DNA of 64,000 bases from Gordonia asplenii (GCF_012933505.1 NZ_JABBNB010000026.1:1-64000), one strand, 5' to 3'; positions 1 to 8,605 are shown, counted from the stretch's first letter. Translations and numbers: made by a program. Notes: generated by a model from the letters alone, not told the origin.

Positions 1-717
1 GGTGATCGCCACGGGCGTGTCGATCGATGGGTCGCGGGAGGTGTTGGGGACCGCGGTGGGTGATAGTGAGTCGTTCGAGTTCTGGCGGGAGTTTCTGGTG
101 TCGTTGAAGGCGCGTGGCCTGTCGGGGGTGCATTTGGTGATTTCTGATGCGCATGCCGGGTTGAAATCTGCTGTGGCGCAGCAGTTTCAGTTCGCGTCGT
201 GGCAGCGGTGCCGGGTGCATTTCATGCGGAATCTGCACACGGCGGTGACGCGGAAGCAGTCGCCGGTGGTGACGGCGGCGATCCGCACGATCTTTGTCCA
301 CGATGATCCCGAAGAGCTTGAGGCGCAGTGGGATCAGGTGGTTGCGTCGTTGGAGTCGTCGTGTCCGAAGGCGGCGGTGATGATGGTGGAGGCGAAGTCG
401 GATGTGTTGGCGTTCACCTCGTTCCCGCAGGCGCATTGGCAGAAGATCTGGTCGAACAATCCGTTGGAGCGGTTGAACAAGGAAGTCAAGCGGCGTGCTG
501 ATGTGGTGGAGATCTTCCCGAATCCGCCCGCATTTTTGCGGTTGGCGACCGCGGTGGTGATTGAGGCTCATGACGAGTGGCAGGTGACGCGGCGCTATAT
601 GTCGGAGGTGTCGATGGTTGAGCTGCAGAAAGTGATTGTGAAGAAGGAGGCTGCGGCTGCGGTTGCCAAACAACACCAAATCGGTTAATTTGTAACAGGA
701 TTCGTTGATCGCAACGC
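1..717 (+). mobile_element. Right part of an IS256-family insertion sequence (left part outside window)
   Basis: The transposase tail identifies this as an IS256 (mutator-type) element cut by the window edge. After the stop codon there is only a short AT-richer stretch containing GTTA-N5-TAAC (about 673-685) before unrelated sequence. The right terminal inverted repeat cannot be fixed without the left end, so the boundary given is approximate. Confidence 0.6.
2..688 (+). CDS. IS256-family transposase, C-terminal part (5' truncated by window)
   Basis: This is the C-terminal 228 residues of a DDE transposase that cuts and pastes an insertion sequence. The frame is already open at base 2, and full-length family members are about 400 residues, so the true start lies upstream. 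The second catalytic Asp is seen in the motif VISDAHAGL (about residues 46-54). The catalytic Glu lies in the family-typical block NNPLERLNKEVKRR (about residues 151-164), followed by the conserved IFPN. The first Asp is outside the window. It abuts a probable broken nuclease gene on the opposite strand, which suggests that the insertion truncated it. Family assignment is firm; activity of this copy cannot be judged. Confidence 0.9.
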   Translation: MIATGVSIDGSREVLGTAVGDSESFEFWREFLVSLKARGLSGVHLVISDAHAGLKSAVAQQFQFASWQRCRVHFMRNLHTAVTRKQSPVVTAAIRTIFVHDDPEELEAQWDQVVASLESSCPKAAVMMVEAKSDVLAFTSFPQAHWQKIWSNNPLERLNKEVKRRADVVEIFPNPPAFLRLATAVVIEAHDEWQVTRRYMSEVSMVELQKVIVKKEAAAAVAKQHQIG

Positions 718-749
718 GTGAAGTACTCCGCCGATCCGAAGTCCATCAC

Positions 750-1118
750 TCAAAGGGACGCTGTCTTTCTAATGTCGTCGTCTGCTTGCCGATGCGGTGC
801 CGAATTGTGCGGGCCGTCGACTTCGACAATCATGGCTCGGCCATTGCTTAGAATGACGAAATCAGACACACAAGCATTCCCGGGGCAGATTCGGGCGCCA
901 GCTGGTGGAGAAATTGAAATTGTGCGATCGTCTGATGTGGGCATGTTCGTGTTGTGGGCGCCGTCGTCAGCACCGTCGAAGAACTGCTGGACGATCCCTG
1001 AACTGTTCGAGCATCGGTCGTCAGATGAGTTGCCGTACCTAGCTCTTGTGGCGTTCCTCACCGCTGGGCATCGCGCCTGCGAAACCACTGATCGATCGTT
1101 GATCCGATTGGGTATCAA
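750..1118 (-). pseudogene. Possible remnant of a small nuclease-like protein, cut near the IS256 element
   Basis: This is a 122-codon leftward frame with lower GC than its neighbours. Its last 45 residues contain SDFVILSNGRAMIVEVDGPH followed by RQADDDIRKTASL. This resembles the core of PD-(D/E)XK or Vsr/DUF559-like nucleases (Asp, then Glu-Val-Asp-Gly, then a D..R motif). The frame stops right after this core, where such domains normally continue, close to the end of the insertion sequence. The N-terminal half is low-complexity and unconvincing. The reading is that an insertion removed the 3' end. It could also be a chance frame. Confidence 0.3.
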
Positions 1119-1243
1119 CGGGTTCCGTCGATGTTCGTCGCGCTATTGCCTTGCTCGTGCGACGGAGCTTCCGAGTCGTTGGCGCATTTCGCATTCACGA
1201 CCTGCTAGGTTATCCGGCAAGGGGAATCGACGAAGGACAGTGA

Positions 1244-1576
1244 ATGGCAAAGCGCACCGTTGTGAAGTACGTCGACGATCTTGATGGCAAGGCCATCGCA
1301 GATCCGGTGACGGTCAAATTCGGCATTGACGGCAAGAGTTACGAGTTCGACACTTCGCCCGCGCACGCCAAACAGTTCCAGAAGGTTGTGGATCGATACA
1401 TCAAGGTGGCCCGACGCGGCGGACCCGCAGGGGTTCGGCATTTGACATCGGGCGGCGCCCGCTCGAAAGAGCAGACGCAGGCGATCCGAGATTGGGCGCG
1501 CAAGAACGGTCATGCCGTCTCCGATCGGGGGCGCATCCCCGCATCGGTGGTCGAGGCCTTCGACTCTGCGCACTGA
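1244..1576 (+). CDS. lsr2: Lsr2-family nucleoid-associated protein (paralogue)
   Basis: A 110-residue H-NS-like DNA-bridging protein, the usual Lsr2 length. The N-terminal oligomerisation domain (residues 1-60, starting MAKRTVVKYVDDLDG) and the C-terminal DNA-binding domain with the RGRIP minor-groove hook (about residues 95-99) are both clear. The linker is short of the RGRG-rich tract of canonical Lsr2 and has RRGGPAGVRHLTSGG instead. This suggests a divergent extra copy rather than the housekeeping one. A GAAGGA ribosome site precedes the ATG. Lsr2 silences AT-rich acquired DNA, and this copy sits beside an IS and a broken gene. Family is certain; paralogue status is inferred. Confidence 0.92.
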   Translation: MAKRTVVKYVDDLDGKAIADPVTVKFGIDGKSYEFDTSPAHAKQFQKVVDRYIKVARRGGPAGVRHLTSGGARSKEQTQAIRDWARKNGHAVSDRGRIPASVVEAFDSAH

Positions 1577-1775
1577 AACTACCCGGTAGTCGGCGTGGCC
1601 CAATAGTATTGCAGGACAACTGAATTCCCCGCAGTGTCGACTGGGGGCCGGTTTGCGGACAACGTGCTTGGTCACGAATAGATCATGAACTGGCCGCGAT
1701 TCGACTCAGGAGTTGGCGATTCGTCCCATGACAGTGAATCCTTCACTGGTACTTGTGTGACGAAAGGTGTTTTTG

Positions 1776-2525
1776 ATGCGTGTGGGACGAATGAAGACTC
1801 TGGTGGTCGCACTGGCTGCGCTCGCCACGATGGCAGGGCTGTCGACGCCTATCGCGGCCGCGCAGCCGACCAGGACGACGCCACTCGCAGCGATCGAAGC
1901 ACTCCCCAAGCCGAATGCGACGCCGGTCGGCGCCCTGGAGACACTGCAGGCGGCGAACGACACGCTCACCAAGCTCGGCATCTCACCGTTCCTGTGGCCG
2001 ACCGCGGCGCCGTTCTGCTCCGACACCGGTGCGCCACTTGGGATCGTCCCAGCGGTCGCCGGGGCGGTCCCCGGTCCGTATACGCCCATCCTGAAGTCTG
2101 TCCCACCGGTGTTGGGACATGACTTCAACACCGTCAAGAGCGGCGAAGTCTTGTATGGATTCGTTCCGGTTGGCATCGTCAACGACTCCGGCGACAAATC
2201 CGGCATGAATGTCGCGTGGTTCAACGTCAACAAGTTCACCGGTGGAATCGTGCCGATGGGCAGCCTGACCGACACCGTTCTCAAACCGATCACCGATGAG
2301 GCCACGGCACTCGGACTGATGAACAACCCGATCACCAAGGGCCTCTTCGTCAGCGCCATCACGCCCCTGACGGCGGCACTCAATTCTCTGCCGCAGGCGG
2401 GTGTCCGCGCAGCGACCGTCAAGACCGACAAGGGCCTGGTGCTCTCAGCGATCCTCGGCACGGCCAAGTCGGGCACCGGTACCTGCTTCTTCCTGCCCAC
2501 GGTCGGAATCCAACAGGTCAACTAA
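1776..2525 (+). CDS. Secreted protein of unknown function
   Basis: A 249-residue protein with a clear Sec signal peptide: MRVGRMK, then a hydrophobic core, with cleavage expected near AAA-QP at about residue 30. The mature part is rich in Pro, Gly and Thr. It has only two cysteines (PFCSDTG and GTCFFLP), probably a disulfide. No catalytic motif is recognised. The ATG at 1776 was preferred over GTG at 1767 because the GAAAGG at 1762-1767 is then correctly spaced. The gene converges end to end with the membrane protein gene on the other strand. It looks like one of the many conserved exported proteins of mycolic-acid bacteria; no function is claimed. Confidence 0.75.
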   Translation: MRVGRMKTLVVALAALATMAGLSTPIAAAQPTRTTPLAAIEALPKPNATPVGALETLQAANDTLTKLGISPFLWPTAAPFCSDTGAPLGIVPAVAGAVPGPYTPILKSVPPVLGHDFNTVKSGEVLYGFVPVGIVNDSGDKSGMNVAWFNVNKFTGGIVPMGSLTDTVLKPITDEATALGLMNNPITKGLFVSAITPLTAALNSLPQAGVRAATVKTDKGLVLSAILGTAKSGTGTCFFLPTVGIQQVN

Positions 2526-3013
2526 GTCGCATCTCGTCGTCGGCCCCATACCCGGTGGCCGACGACGGCGCATTCGCCGACCATGAGGCAGGCAACTGCT
2601 GTCCAGGTGAATCGTCTCGACCGCCGATCCTGCTCGAGGTACTCGGTGACGTTACGCGTCGGTGCACTGAAAATGATTGCTGCACTGGGGTTTTCGCACG
2701 CCACACGGTAGTCGGCAGTCGCCGGCACAGACACCGTTGCGACCTCCGCGTAGTGCGAACCCAGCGAGCGCCGCGACGGTCTGGCGTAGTCATGATCGCT
2801 GCCGTCGCGTGCCACCCGGCAGTCGACGTCGCCGGTTGCCACGATCGACAACGCCGGCCCCAAGACATCGATGCGAATCACCTCTCCGGAGCGGATCTCG
2901 GTTCGGCCCGCCAGATGGTCCGGTGGCCCGGGCGCCGCTCGGAAGGCGAGCACAGCCAGGATCAACGCAGCAACGAGGCATGCGACGCCCAGCACAGCGC
3001 GAGTGATCCGCAT
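2522..3013 (-). CDS. Small membrane protein of unknown function
   Basis: A 163-residue protein with an N-terminal membrane anchor (residues about 8-27, LGVACLVAALILAVLAF). An extracytoplasmic domain of about 100 residues follows, then a second hydrophobic segment (TAVACLMVGECAVVG, about 137-151) and a basic tail. Two cysteines lie in the middle domain (DCRVA and RVACEN). The arrangement of a helix, a beta-rich outside domain and a second helix suggests an inner-membrane protein. No family is recognised. It is divergently transcribed from the small membrane protein gene at 3053, with only about 40 bp between their starts. Confidence 0.6.
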   Translation of the reverse strand: MRITRAVLGVACLVAALILAVLAFRAAPGPPDHLAGRTEIRSGEVIRIDVLGPALSIVATGDVDCRVARDGSDHDYARPSRRSLGSHYAEVATVSVPATADYRVACENPSAAIIFSAPTRNVTEYLEQDRRSRRFTWTAVACLMVGECAVVGHRVWGRRRDAT

Positions 3014-3052
3014 CGTCTCACGGTACTCAAGGGTCGGCTACGCTGGTCGGCG

Positions 3053-3238
3053 ATGACCGACTCACCGAGCCCCCACACGCCGGGCCAAGCCAACGCGGCG
3101 CCCGGCCAGTTCGACGTCGACGGCTACGACGCCGAGATCGAGCGTCGACGACGCCGGGGCCTGCGGATCGCACTGATCGTCGGTGTCGTGGTCGCGATCC
3201 TCTCTTTTCTGATCGCGCTGGCGTCGGCGATCATCTGA
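3053..3238 (+). CDS. Small single-pass membrane protein
   Basis: A 61-residue protein: a Pro/Ala-rich soluble N-terminus, then a run of arginines (IERRRRRGLR, about 30-39), then one C-terminal transmembrane helix (IALIVGVVVAILSFLIALAS, about 40-59). The start was chosen at ATG 3053, where the protein-like composition begins. An upstream in-frame extension overlaps the divergent gene and reads as non-coding. Similar small tail-anchored proteins are common in actinobacteria. The function is unknown. Confidence 0.55.
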   Translation: MTDSPSPHTPGQANAAPGQFDVDGYDAEIERRRRRGLRIALIVGVVVAILSFLIALASAII

Positions 3239-3259
3239 CGCCAGGGCAGCCACGCGTGT

Positions 3260-3277
3260 GACGATCGACAGATCGTC
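3260..3277 (+). terminator. Short hairpin after the small membrane protein gene
   Basis: A perfect 7-bp inverted repeat GACGATC-GACA-GATCGTC lies 22 bp after the stop codon of the upstream gene. There is no T-tract, so its role as terminator is only positional inference. Confidence 0.3.
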
Positions 3278-3418
3278 GGCGTCACCGAGTTCGCGACTCA
3301 GTTCGACTGCCCGCCACCGCCTGTGACGATCGACGCTCGGCCGACGATGTCAGACCCTCGTGCCACCATGACTGCGGGCCGACTGGCGGCCCGGCGAAGT
3401 CGACTGAAGGTGAATGTG

Positions 3419-4159
3419 ATGCGGGCGCGTGTGGTGGTTCAGATGCTGTGTGTGGCACTGGTGTCGGTGGCGACAGGATGTGGGGTCATCGACTCGTCAC
3501 CGCCCGCGACGACACCGACCACCCGCACGACCAACCTGTTGACTTCGACTGCAGGACAACAAAATTCATGGTCAACCAGCGCACCCGCGAATGCGGTTGC
3601 CGCTCGCGCCCAGCTGGCGACACTAGCCATCAAGGGGCGCGCACCCATGACGGGCTACGGGCGTAGCCAGTTCGGTCGTGCCTGGTCCGACGCCGTCACC
3701 GTCGACGGTGGCCACAACGGCTGCGACACGCGCGACGACATCCTCAAGCGCGATCTGACCAACATCACCTTTGTCGGGGGTGTGTGCAAAGTCGCGTCCG
3801 GTACGCTCAACGATCCGTATACCGGCAAGACCATCAAATTCGTTCGCGGAGACCGTACCTCGATGAAGGTGCAGATCGACCACGTCGTTCCGCTCGCCGA
3901 CGCCTGGCAGAAGGGCGCCCAGCAGTGGACCGCGGACAAGCGCCTGAACCTCGCCAACGACCCGCGTAACCTCCTCGCCGTTGACGGCTCGACGAACCAG
4001 GCAAAGGGCGCGGGCGACGCCGCGACCTGGCTGCCGCCCAACAAGTCGTTCCGCTGCACCTACGTGTCGAAGCAGATCGCGATCAAGGCCGCCTACCGAT
4101 TGTGGGTCACTCAAGCTGAGCACGACGCGATGGAGCGGATGCTCGCCACCTGCAAGTGA
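3419..4159 (+). CDS. Exported lipoprotein-type HNH nuclease (DUF1524/GmrSD C-terminal-like)
   Basis: A 246-residue protein with an N-terminal signal peptide ending in a lipobox-like VATGC (Cys21), then a Thr/Ser-rich linker, then an HNH-type domain. The domain shows the core IDHVVPLADAW (about residues 153-163) and LANDPRNLLAVDGSTNQAKG (about 178-197). This arrangement is typical of small secreted actinobacterial HNH nucleases of the DUF1524 family. Two Cys pairs (GCDTRD, GVCKVA) could form disulfides. ATG 3419 was chosen because GAAGG at 3406-3410 is properly spaced and the signal peptide starts there. It is likely cell-surface DNA degradation; the substrate is not known. Confidence 0.8.
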   Translation: MRARVVVQMLCVALVSVATGCGVIDSSPPATTPTTRTTNLLTSTAGQQNSWSTSAPANAVAARAQLATLAIKGRAPMTGYGRSQFGRAWSDAVTVDGGHNGCDTRDDILKRDLTNITFVGGVCKVASGTLNDPYTGKTIKFVRGDRTSMKVQIDHVVPLADAWQKGAQQWTADKRLNLANDPRNLLAVDGSTNQAKGAGDAATWLPPNKSFRCTYVSKQIAIKAAYRLWVTQAEHDAMERMLATCK

Positions 4160-4247
4160 GCATCGTCACTCGACAACATTTACTAGGGTATGCAAGTATT
4201 TGTCGGGTGGGCTGCGGATGCCCAAGTGCTCAAGGAGGCAGCAGTCA

Positions 4248-5348
4248 ATGGTGGATTCATCAACGGTCGAGACCGCGTCGGTGCTCGCGTCCGTCACGGG
4301 GCCGGCGGCGACGCTGATCCTCAATCGCCCGGCGTCGATCAATGCGCTCGACCATGAGATGGCCACCGTCATGGAACAACATCTGCGGGCCTGGGAGACC
4401 GACGATTCCGTTTCGACGGTGATCATCGCCGGTGCGGGGGAGCGCGGTCTGTGCGCCGGCGGCGACATCGTCGCCATCCACGCCGACGCCAAAGCGCTGT
4501 CGGAGCGTGGCGACGCGGCACCCGCGACCGATCGCGAGGCCGCGGCCTGCGGCTCGGCGATCTTCTGGGCCGACGAGTACCGCCTCAACGACTACATCGC
4601 GAGCTATCCCAAGCCGTACGTCGCGCTCATGGACGGCATCGTGATGGGCGGCGGCGTCGGCATCTCTGCACACGGAAACACGCGCATCGTCACCGACCGC
4701 ACCCGATTGGCGATGCCCGAGGTGGGGATCGGCTTCGTCCCCGACGTCGGCGGTACGTTCCTGCTCGCGCGCGTGCCCGACGAGCTGGGCACCTACCTCG
4801 CGCTCACCACGTCGGCACTGTCCGGCGCCGACGCCGTCGCACTCGGCCTCGCCGACCACTACATCCCCTCCGACGCCCTCGACGACTTCCGTGCGGCACT
4901 CGCGGTGAGCAGCGTCGACGACGCCGTGGCCGCGCATGCGCAGACGCCCCCGGCGTCGACACTGCTCGCGCAGGCCGAGTGGATTCGCGAAGCATTCGCG
5001 CATGACACCGTTGGCGAGATCGTCGCAGCCTGCCGCGCCGTCGGCTCCGCTGAGGCGGCCAAGACCGCCGACAAGATCGAGTCGAAGAGCCCCACCGCTC
5101 TCGCGGTCGCTCTGCGTTCGCTGCGCGCCGCGAAAGACGATGCGACACTTGCTGATTCGTTGCGAACCGAATATCGGGTGGCGCTGCGTGCGCTCCTGCA
5201 CCCCGACCTCGCCGAGGGAATCCGCGCCCAGGTCATCGACAAGGACCGCACGCCGTCGTGGACGCCGGCCACGATCGACGCCGTCGAGGCGGCGACGGTG
5301 GACGCGTTCTTCGCGCCGCTGCCGGCCGACCTCGAGCTGAGGATCTGA
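4248..5348 (+). CDS. echA9: 3-hydroxyisobutyryl-CoA hydrolase (crotonase superfamily, EchA9-like)
   Basis: A 366-residue crotonase-fold protein, longer than ordinary enoyl-CoA hydratases and matching the 3-hydroxyisobutyryl-CoA hydrolase branch of valine degradation. The oxyanion-hole regions GERGLCAGGDI (about residues 62-72) and MDGIVMGGGVGISAHG (about 126-141) are present. The Glu-containing block MPEVGIGFVPDVGGTFLL (about 156-173) and the family-typical insertion near ADEYRLNDYI are also seen. The start at ATG 4248 is supported by AAGGAGG at 4232-4238. It is followed 40 bp later by an EchA8-like hydratase, the same order as the echA9-echA8 pair in mycobacteria. It is therefore probably core metabolism rather than part of the adjacent island. 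Confidence 0.9.
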   Translation: MVDSSTVETASVLASVTGPAATLILNRPASINALDHEMATVMEQHLRAWETDDSVSTVIIAGAGERGLCAGGDIVAIHADAKALSERGDAAPATDREAAACGSAIFWADEYRLNDYIASYPKPYVALMDGIVMGGGVGISAHGNTRIVTDRTRLAMPEVGIGFVPDVGGTFLLARVPDELGTYLALTTSALSGADAVALGLADHYIPSDALDDFRAALAVSSVDDAVAAHAQTPPASTLLAQAEWIREAFAHDTVGEIVAACRAVGSAEAAKTADKIESKSPTALAVALRSLRAAKDDATLADSLRTEYRVALRALLHPDLAEGIRAQVIDKDRTPSWTPATIDAVEAATVDAFFAPLPADLELRI

Positions 5349-5388
5349 CTATGCCAACGTGTTCATCAACCGACTCGAATGGAGCACT

Positions 5389-6165
5389 ATGACCGACTAC
5401 GCCACCATCCTCGTGACCCGCGACGACCGCGTCGGGCTCATCACCCTGCACCGGCCCAAGGCGCTCAACGCGCTCAACACCGAGCTGATGAATGAAGTCG
5501 TGAGTGCCGCAACCGAACTCGACGCCGACGCCGGCATCGGCGCCATCGTCCTCACTGGCTCGGAGCGCGCTTTCGCCGCCGGTGCCGACATCAAGGAGAT
5601 GTCGTCGCAGGGCTACGCCGACGTCGTCAACCAGCAGTTCTTCGCGGCGTGGGACAACTTGACCCGGCTGCGCACCCCGATCATCGCCGCCGTGACCGGC
5701 TATGCCCTCGGCGGCGGCTGCGAGCTGGCGATGCTCTGCGACTTCATCATCGCCGGCGAGAACGCCGTCTTCGGGCAGCCGGAGATCAACCTCGGCGTGA
5801 TCCCCGGCATCGGCGGCTCGCAGCGCCTGACCCGCGCGGTCGGCAAGTCGAAGGCGATGGACATGGTCCTCACCGGCCGGCAGATGAAGGTCGACGAAGC
5901 CGAGCGCTCCGGACTGGTCTCGCGCGTCGTGCCCACCGATCAGGCGCTGTCGACCGCGCTCGACGCCGCGAAGACGATCGCGGGTAAGTCGGCGCTGGCC
6001 TCGGCCGCGGCCAAGGATGCGGTCAATCGGGCCTTCGAATCGAGCCTCGCAGAAGGGGTGCGAGCCGAACGCGCGCTGTTCTACGCCACCTTCGCCACCG
6101 ACGATCAGACCGAGGGCATGGCTGCCTTCGTCGAGAAGCGGGAGCCGAACTTCACGCACCGCTGA
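5389..6165 (+). CDS. echA8: Enoyl-CoA hydratase (EchA8-like)
   Basis: A 258-residue hydratase adding water across 2-enoyl-CoA in beta-oxidation. Both catalytic glutamates are present: ALGGGCELAML (about residues 105-115) and GQPEINLGVIPGIGG (about 130-144). The protein is close along its whole length to the mycobacterial EchA8 type, including the C-terminal FIEKR/FTHR ending. It lies directly downstream of the EchA9-like hydrolase and is probably co-transcribed. A hairpin at 6198 ends the unit. Confidence 0.93.
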   Translation: MTDYATILVTRDDRVGLITLHRPKALNALNTELMNEVVSAATELDADAGIGAIVLTGSERAFAAGADIKEMSSQGYADVVNQQFFAAWDNLTRLRTPIIAAVTGYALGGGCELAMLCDFIIAGENAVFGQPEINLGVIPGIGGSQRLTRAVGKSKAMDMVLTGRQMKVDEAERSGLVSRVVPTDQALSTALDAAKTIAGKSALASAAAKDAVNRAFESSLAEGVRAERALFYATFATDDQTEGMAAFVEKREPNFTHR

Positions 6166-6197
6166 CGCCGCGGCTCGTTCCAGTCGTAGATTCCGCA

Positions 6198-6228
6198 CAG
6201 CTCCGAGGGCCGCATGCCCTTGGAGCTG
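6198..6228 (+). terminator. Hairpin terminator after the echA8-like gene
   Basis: CAGCTCCGAGGGC and GCCCTTGGAGCTG form a 13-bp stem with a single mismatch around a 5-nt loop, 33 bp after the stop codon. No strong T-tract follows. Confidence 0.6.
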
Positions 6229-6293
6229 TCGTGTGTGCGGGGTGTCCGCGACGCGCTGCGAGTCGTGATACATAGAACGAATTGTGTCAGCTG

Positions 6294-6323
6294 TTGACCT
6301 AATGGCGATAGGTAAACTATTGT
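6294..6323 (+). promoter_or_regulatory. Candidate promoter of the aldehyde dehydrogenase gene
   Basis: TTGACC (6294-6299) and TATTGT (6318-6323) are separated by 18 bp. An inverted repeat ACCTA-N7-TAGGT (6297-6313) overlaps the -35 and spacer and could be an operator. The assignment is from sequence pattern only. Confidence 0.35.
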
Positions 6324-6415
6324 CCTTTGTGACACGGTTCACAGGCCTTCGCCGACCCTCGTCGGGTGCCGCTACGACGCAACCGTGTGCTGTCAACGAC
6401 TTCCGAGGAGCTCCC

Positions 6416-7909
6416 ATGACCACCGTGGCCCCCCAATCGGCTGCCCCCCAGTCAGCCGCTGTCACCTTCGCCGACCGTCCCCAGGTCTTCATCGGCGGCA
6501 AGTGGGTCGACTCGACTGGCGGCGACTGGATCGACGTCATCGACTCCTGGTCGGAGGGCGTCGTGGCGCGGGTCCGTGCCGCCACCGCCGCCGACGTCGC
6601 GAAAGCGGTCGACGCCGCGCGCGCATCATTCGACGCAGGAGTTTGGGCGTCGACACCGATCGCCGAACGCGCCGACGTCATCGACGAGATCGCCACCCGC
6701 CTCGAAGCTCGCCTGCCGGAACTGATTCCGGTCGGCATCGCCGAGGTCGGCATCACCCTGCCGGTCAGCGCGATGACGCAGGAGATGACGCTCGGCCTCT
6801 TCCACGCGGTGGCGAACGAAGCGCGGAATGTCACGCTGGTCGACGAGCGCACGCGCGCCGACGGCGGCGTCTCCCGGGTCCTCAAGGAGCCCAATGGTGT
6901 TGTCGCCGTGATCATTCCGTGGAACGGCCCGATCGGCACGATCGCGTTCAAGGTGATCCCGGCCCTCGCGGCGGGCTGCTCGGTGATTCTCAAGACCTCG
7001 CCCGAGGCTCCGTTGTCGCCGTCGATCTTCGCCGACGTCGTCGGCGAGCTGGTTGCGCAAGGGCGCATCCCGGAGGGCGTGTTGAGTGTCGTCGTGGCTG
7101 ATCGTGAGGTGTCGGAGTCGCTGGTCACCAATCCGCAGGTCGACCACGTGACTTTCACCGGCTCGACCGCCGTCGGGCGCCGCATCATGGCGCTGGCCGG
7201 CGAGCGCATCGCCAAGGTCTCACTCGAGCTGGGCGGCAAGTCGGCGGCCATCATCCTCGACGACGCCGACCTGAACACCGTGATGCAGGCACTGCCGATG
7301 GGCGGCTGCATGCAGTCCGGGCAGGCGTGTATCGCACTGACTCGCGTGCTCGTCTCGGCGAAACGCCACGACGAAGTGGTCGCCGCGTACAAGGCGGCGC
7401 TGGGGATGCTTCCGCTCGGAAACCCGTGGGAGGAGACCAACTTCCTCGGCCCGCTGACGTCGGCTCGGCAGCGTGATCGCGTCGCCGGTTACATAGAGAC
7501 GGCGAAGGCGCAGGGAGCCACCGTCGTGCACGGCGGCGGCAACGGTGGCTTCGACCACGGATTCTTCATCGAGCCGACTATCGTCGACGACGTCACCAAC
7601 GACATGCGCATCGCACAGGAGGAAGTCTTCGGCCCGGTGATCTCGATCATCACCTACCAGGATGAAGACGACGCCGTACGGATCGCCAACGACTCACAGT
7701 ACGGTCTGTCCGGCGCGGTATTCTCCGCCGACGCCGATCGGGCCTACGCGATCGCCAAGCGCATCCGCACCGGAACGGTGAACGTCAACGGCGGCGTGAT
7801 CGACTTCACCATTCCGTTCGGCGGTTACAAGCAGTCCGGCGTCGGACGTGAGGGCGGGCCCGAGGGCCTCGACGAGTTCTTCGAGACCAAGACGGTGCAC
7901 CTGTCCTAG
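6416..7909 (+). CDS. NAD(P)-dependent aldehyde dehydrogenase
   Basis: A 497-residue enzyme of the classical ALDH superfamily, oxidising an aldehyde to its acid. It has the N-terminal Rossmann region with IIPWNGP (about 165-171), the general-base Glu in LELGGKS (about 271-277) and the nucleophilic Cys in SGQACIA (about 304). The C-terminal EEVFGPVISI and the closing PFGGYKQSGVGREGG are also present. ATG 6416 follows GAGGAG at 6405-6410. It stands alone between two hairpins and converges with a TetR gene. The substrate is unknown, but the location beside the oxidation island and its TetR suggests a role in that pathway. Confidence 0.9.
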   Translation: MTTVAPQSAAPQSAAVTFADRPQVFIGGKWVDSTGGDWIDVIDSWSEGVVARVRAATAADVAKAVDAARASFDAGVWASTPIAERADVIDEIATRLEARLPELIPVGIAEVGITLPVSAMTQEMTLGLFHAVANEARNVTLVDERTRADGGVSRVLKEPNGVVAVIIPWNGPIGTIAFKVIPALAAGCSVILKTSPEAPLSPSIFADVVGELVAQGRIPEGVLSVVVADREVSESLVTNPQVDHVTFTGSTAVGRRIMALAGERIAKVSLELGGKSAAIILDDADLNTVMQALPMGGCMQSGQACIALTRVLVSAKRHDEVVAAYKAALGMLPLGNPWEETNFLGPLTSARQRDRVAGYIETAKAQGATVVHGGGNGGFDHGFFIEPTIVDDVTNDMRIAQEEVFGPVISIITYQDEDDAVRIANDSQYGLSGAVFSADADRAYAIAKRIRTGTVNVNGGVIDFTIPFGGYKQSGVGREGGPEGLDEFFETKTVHLS

Positions 7910-7935
7910 CGACCGCATCCACGGCAACGAGCAGT

Positions 7936-7958
7936 CCCGGCCGCGTATCGCGGCCGGG
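7936..7958. terminator. Bidirectional hairpin between converging aldehyde dehydrogenase and TetR genes
   Basis: A perfect 10-bp GC-rich stem, CCCGGCCGCG-TAT-CGCGGCCGGG, lies between the two converging stop codons. It is suited to ending transcription from both sides. Confidence 0.7.
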
Positions 7959-7981
7959 ATCTGTTGTCGCGCAACGCTTCC

Positions 7982-8605
7982 CTACATGTAGTCGCGGATG
8001 ATTCCGTGCAGGAAGCTGCGCACCGTCTCTTCGAACAGCTGCTTCTGGGTCAACTCGTTGCTGGCCAGGGCTTGCGCCAGCAACGGCTGCGACTGCGGGT
8101 CGACGTTGGGGAAGATCGTCGACTTGGTGCTCGGCTTGCGCATGGCCTCGGTGAGTACCGCGCCGATGGCGAGGACCTCCATGCCGTCGAGGATGCGGAC
8201 GTGAAGTTCGGTGGGGACCCCGGAATCGAGGAGGAACTTCGCGCGGTCCTCGTAGGTCGAGACGAACAGATCGCGCGGAAGATATTGCAGCAGAATGGGA
8301 GCCGCGTTGCGGTGCCGCAAGATCGATTGCCGGAAGTTCAGCGCCAGCGCGACGAAGTACTCGGGCCAGTCGGGGCCCGGCTTGCGGCGCGGAGTCGCCA
8401 CCGACCGCCCGGCGATATGCCGCGCGACCTCGGTCAGAATCTCGTTCTTGTCCGCGAAGTGGTGATACAGCGACGGCGCGCGCACGCCGAGATGCTTGGC
8501 CAATTTGGGCAGGCTGAACGCATCCAGTCCTTCCGAGTCGATGATCTCGATCGACGCAGCCACCGCAGCCTCACGGCTGATCAACGGCTTGGATGGGCGT
8601 GGCAT
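7982..8605 (-). CDS. TetR-family transcriptional regulator, candidate master regulator of the island
   Basis: A 207-residue repressor with the N-terminal helix-turn-helix (about residues 12-55: FSLPKLAKHLGVRAPSLYHHFADKNEILTE) and a TetR C-terminal ligand domain. It is divergently transcribed from the SDR-P450-Rieske operon. The region between them holds a copy of the 23-bp palindrome found before four other transcription units, so autoregulation and control of the operon are likely (inference). It is clearly paralogous to the TetR at 26516, which sits with the second Rieske-GNAT-ligase cassette. The ATG at 8605 is preceded by AAGGGG. Confidence 0.85.
   Translation of the reverse strand: MPRPSKPLISREAAVAASIEIIDSEGLDAFSLPKLAKHLGVRAPSLYHHFADKNEILTEVARHIAGRSVATPRRKPGPDWPEYFVALALNFRQSILRHRNAAPILLQYLPRDLFVSTYEDRAKFLLDSGVPTELHVRILDGMEVLAIGAVLTEAMRKPSTKSTIFPNVDPQSQPLLAQALASNELTQKQLFEETVRSFLHGIIRDYM

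Noticed and set aside
718..1284. A 188-codon plus-strand frame between the IS and Lsr2
   Set aside because: It overlaps the Lsr2 start in another frame, has no ribosome site or domain, and the opposite strand gives a better, nuclease-like reading.
1205..1675. A minus-strand frame overlapping the Lsr2 gene
   Set aside because: Lsr2 is certain by motif on the other strand. The antisense frame has no recognisable features.
5233..7440. A very long open frame (735 codons) on the minus strand
   Set aside because: It lies antisense to the well-supported EchA8-like and aldehyde dehydrogenase genes. The protein is a low-complexity mix of Arg, Ser and Ala with no domain. Long antisense frames are common in high-GC DNA.
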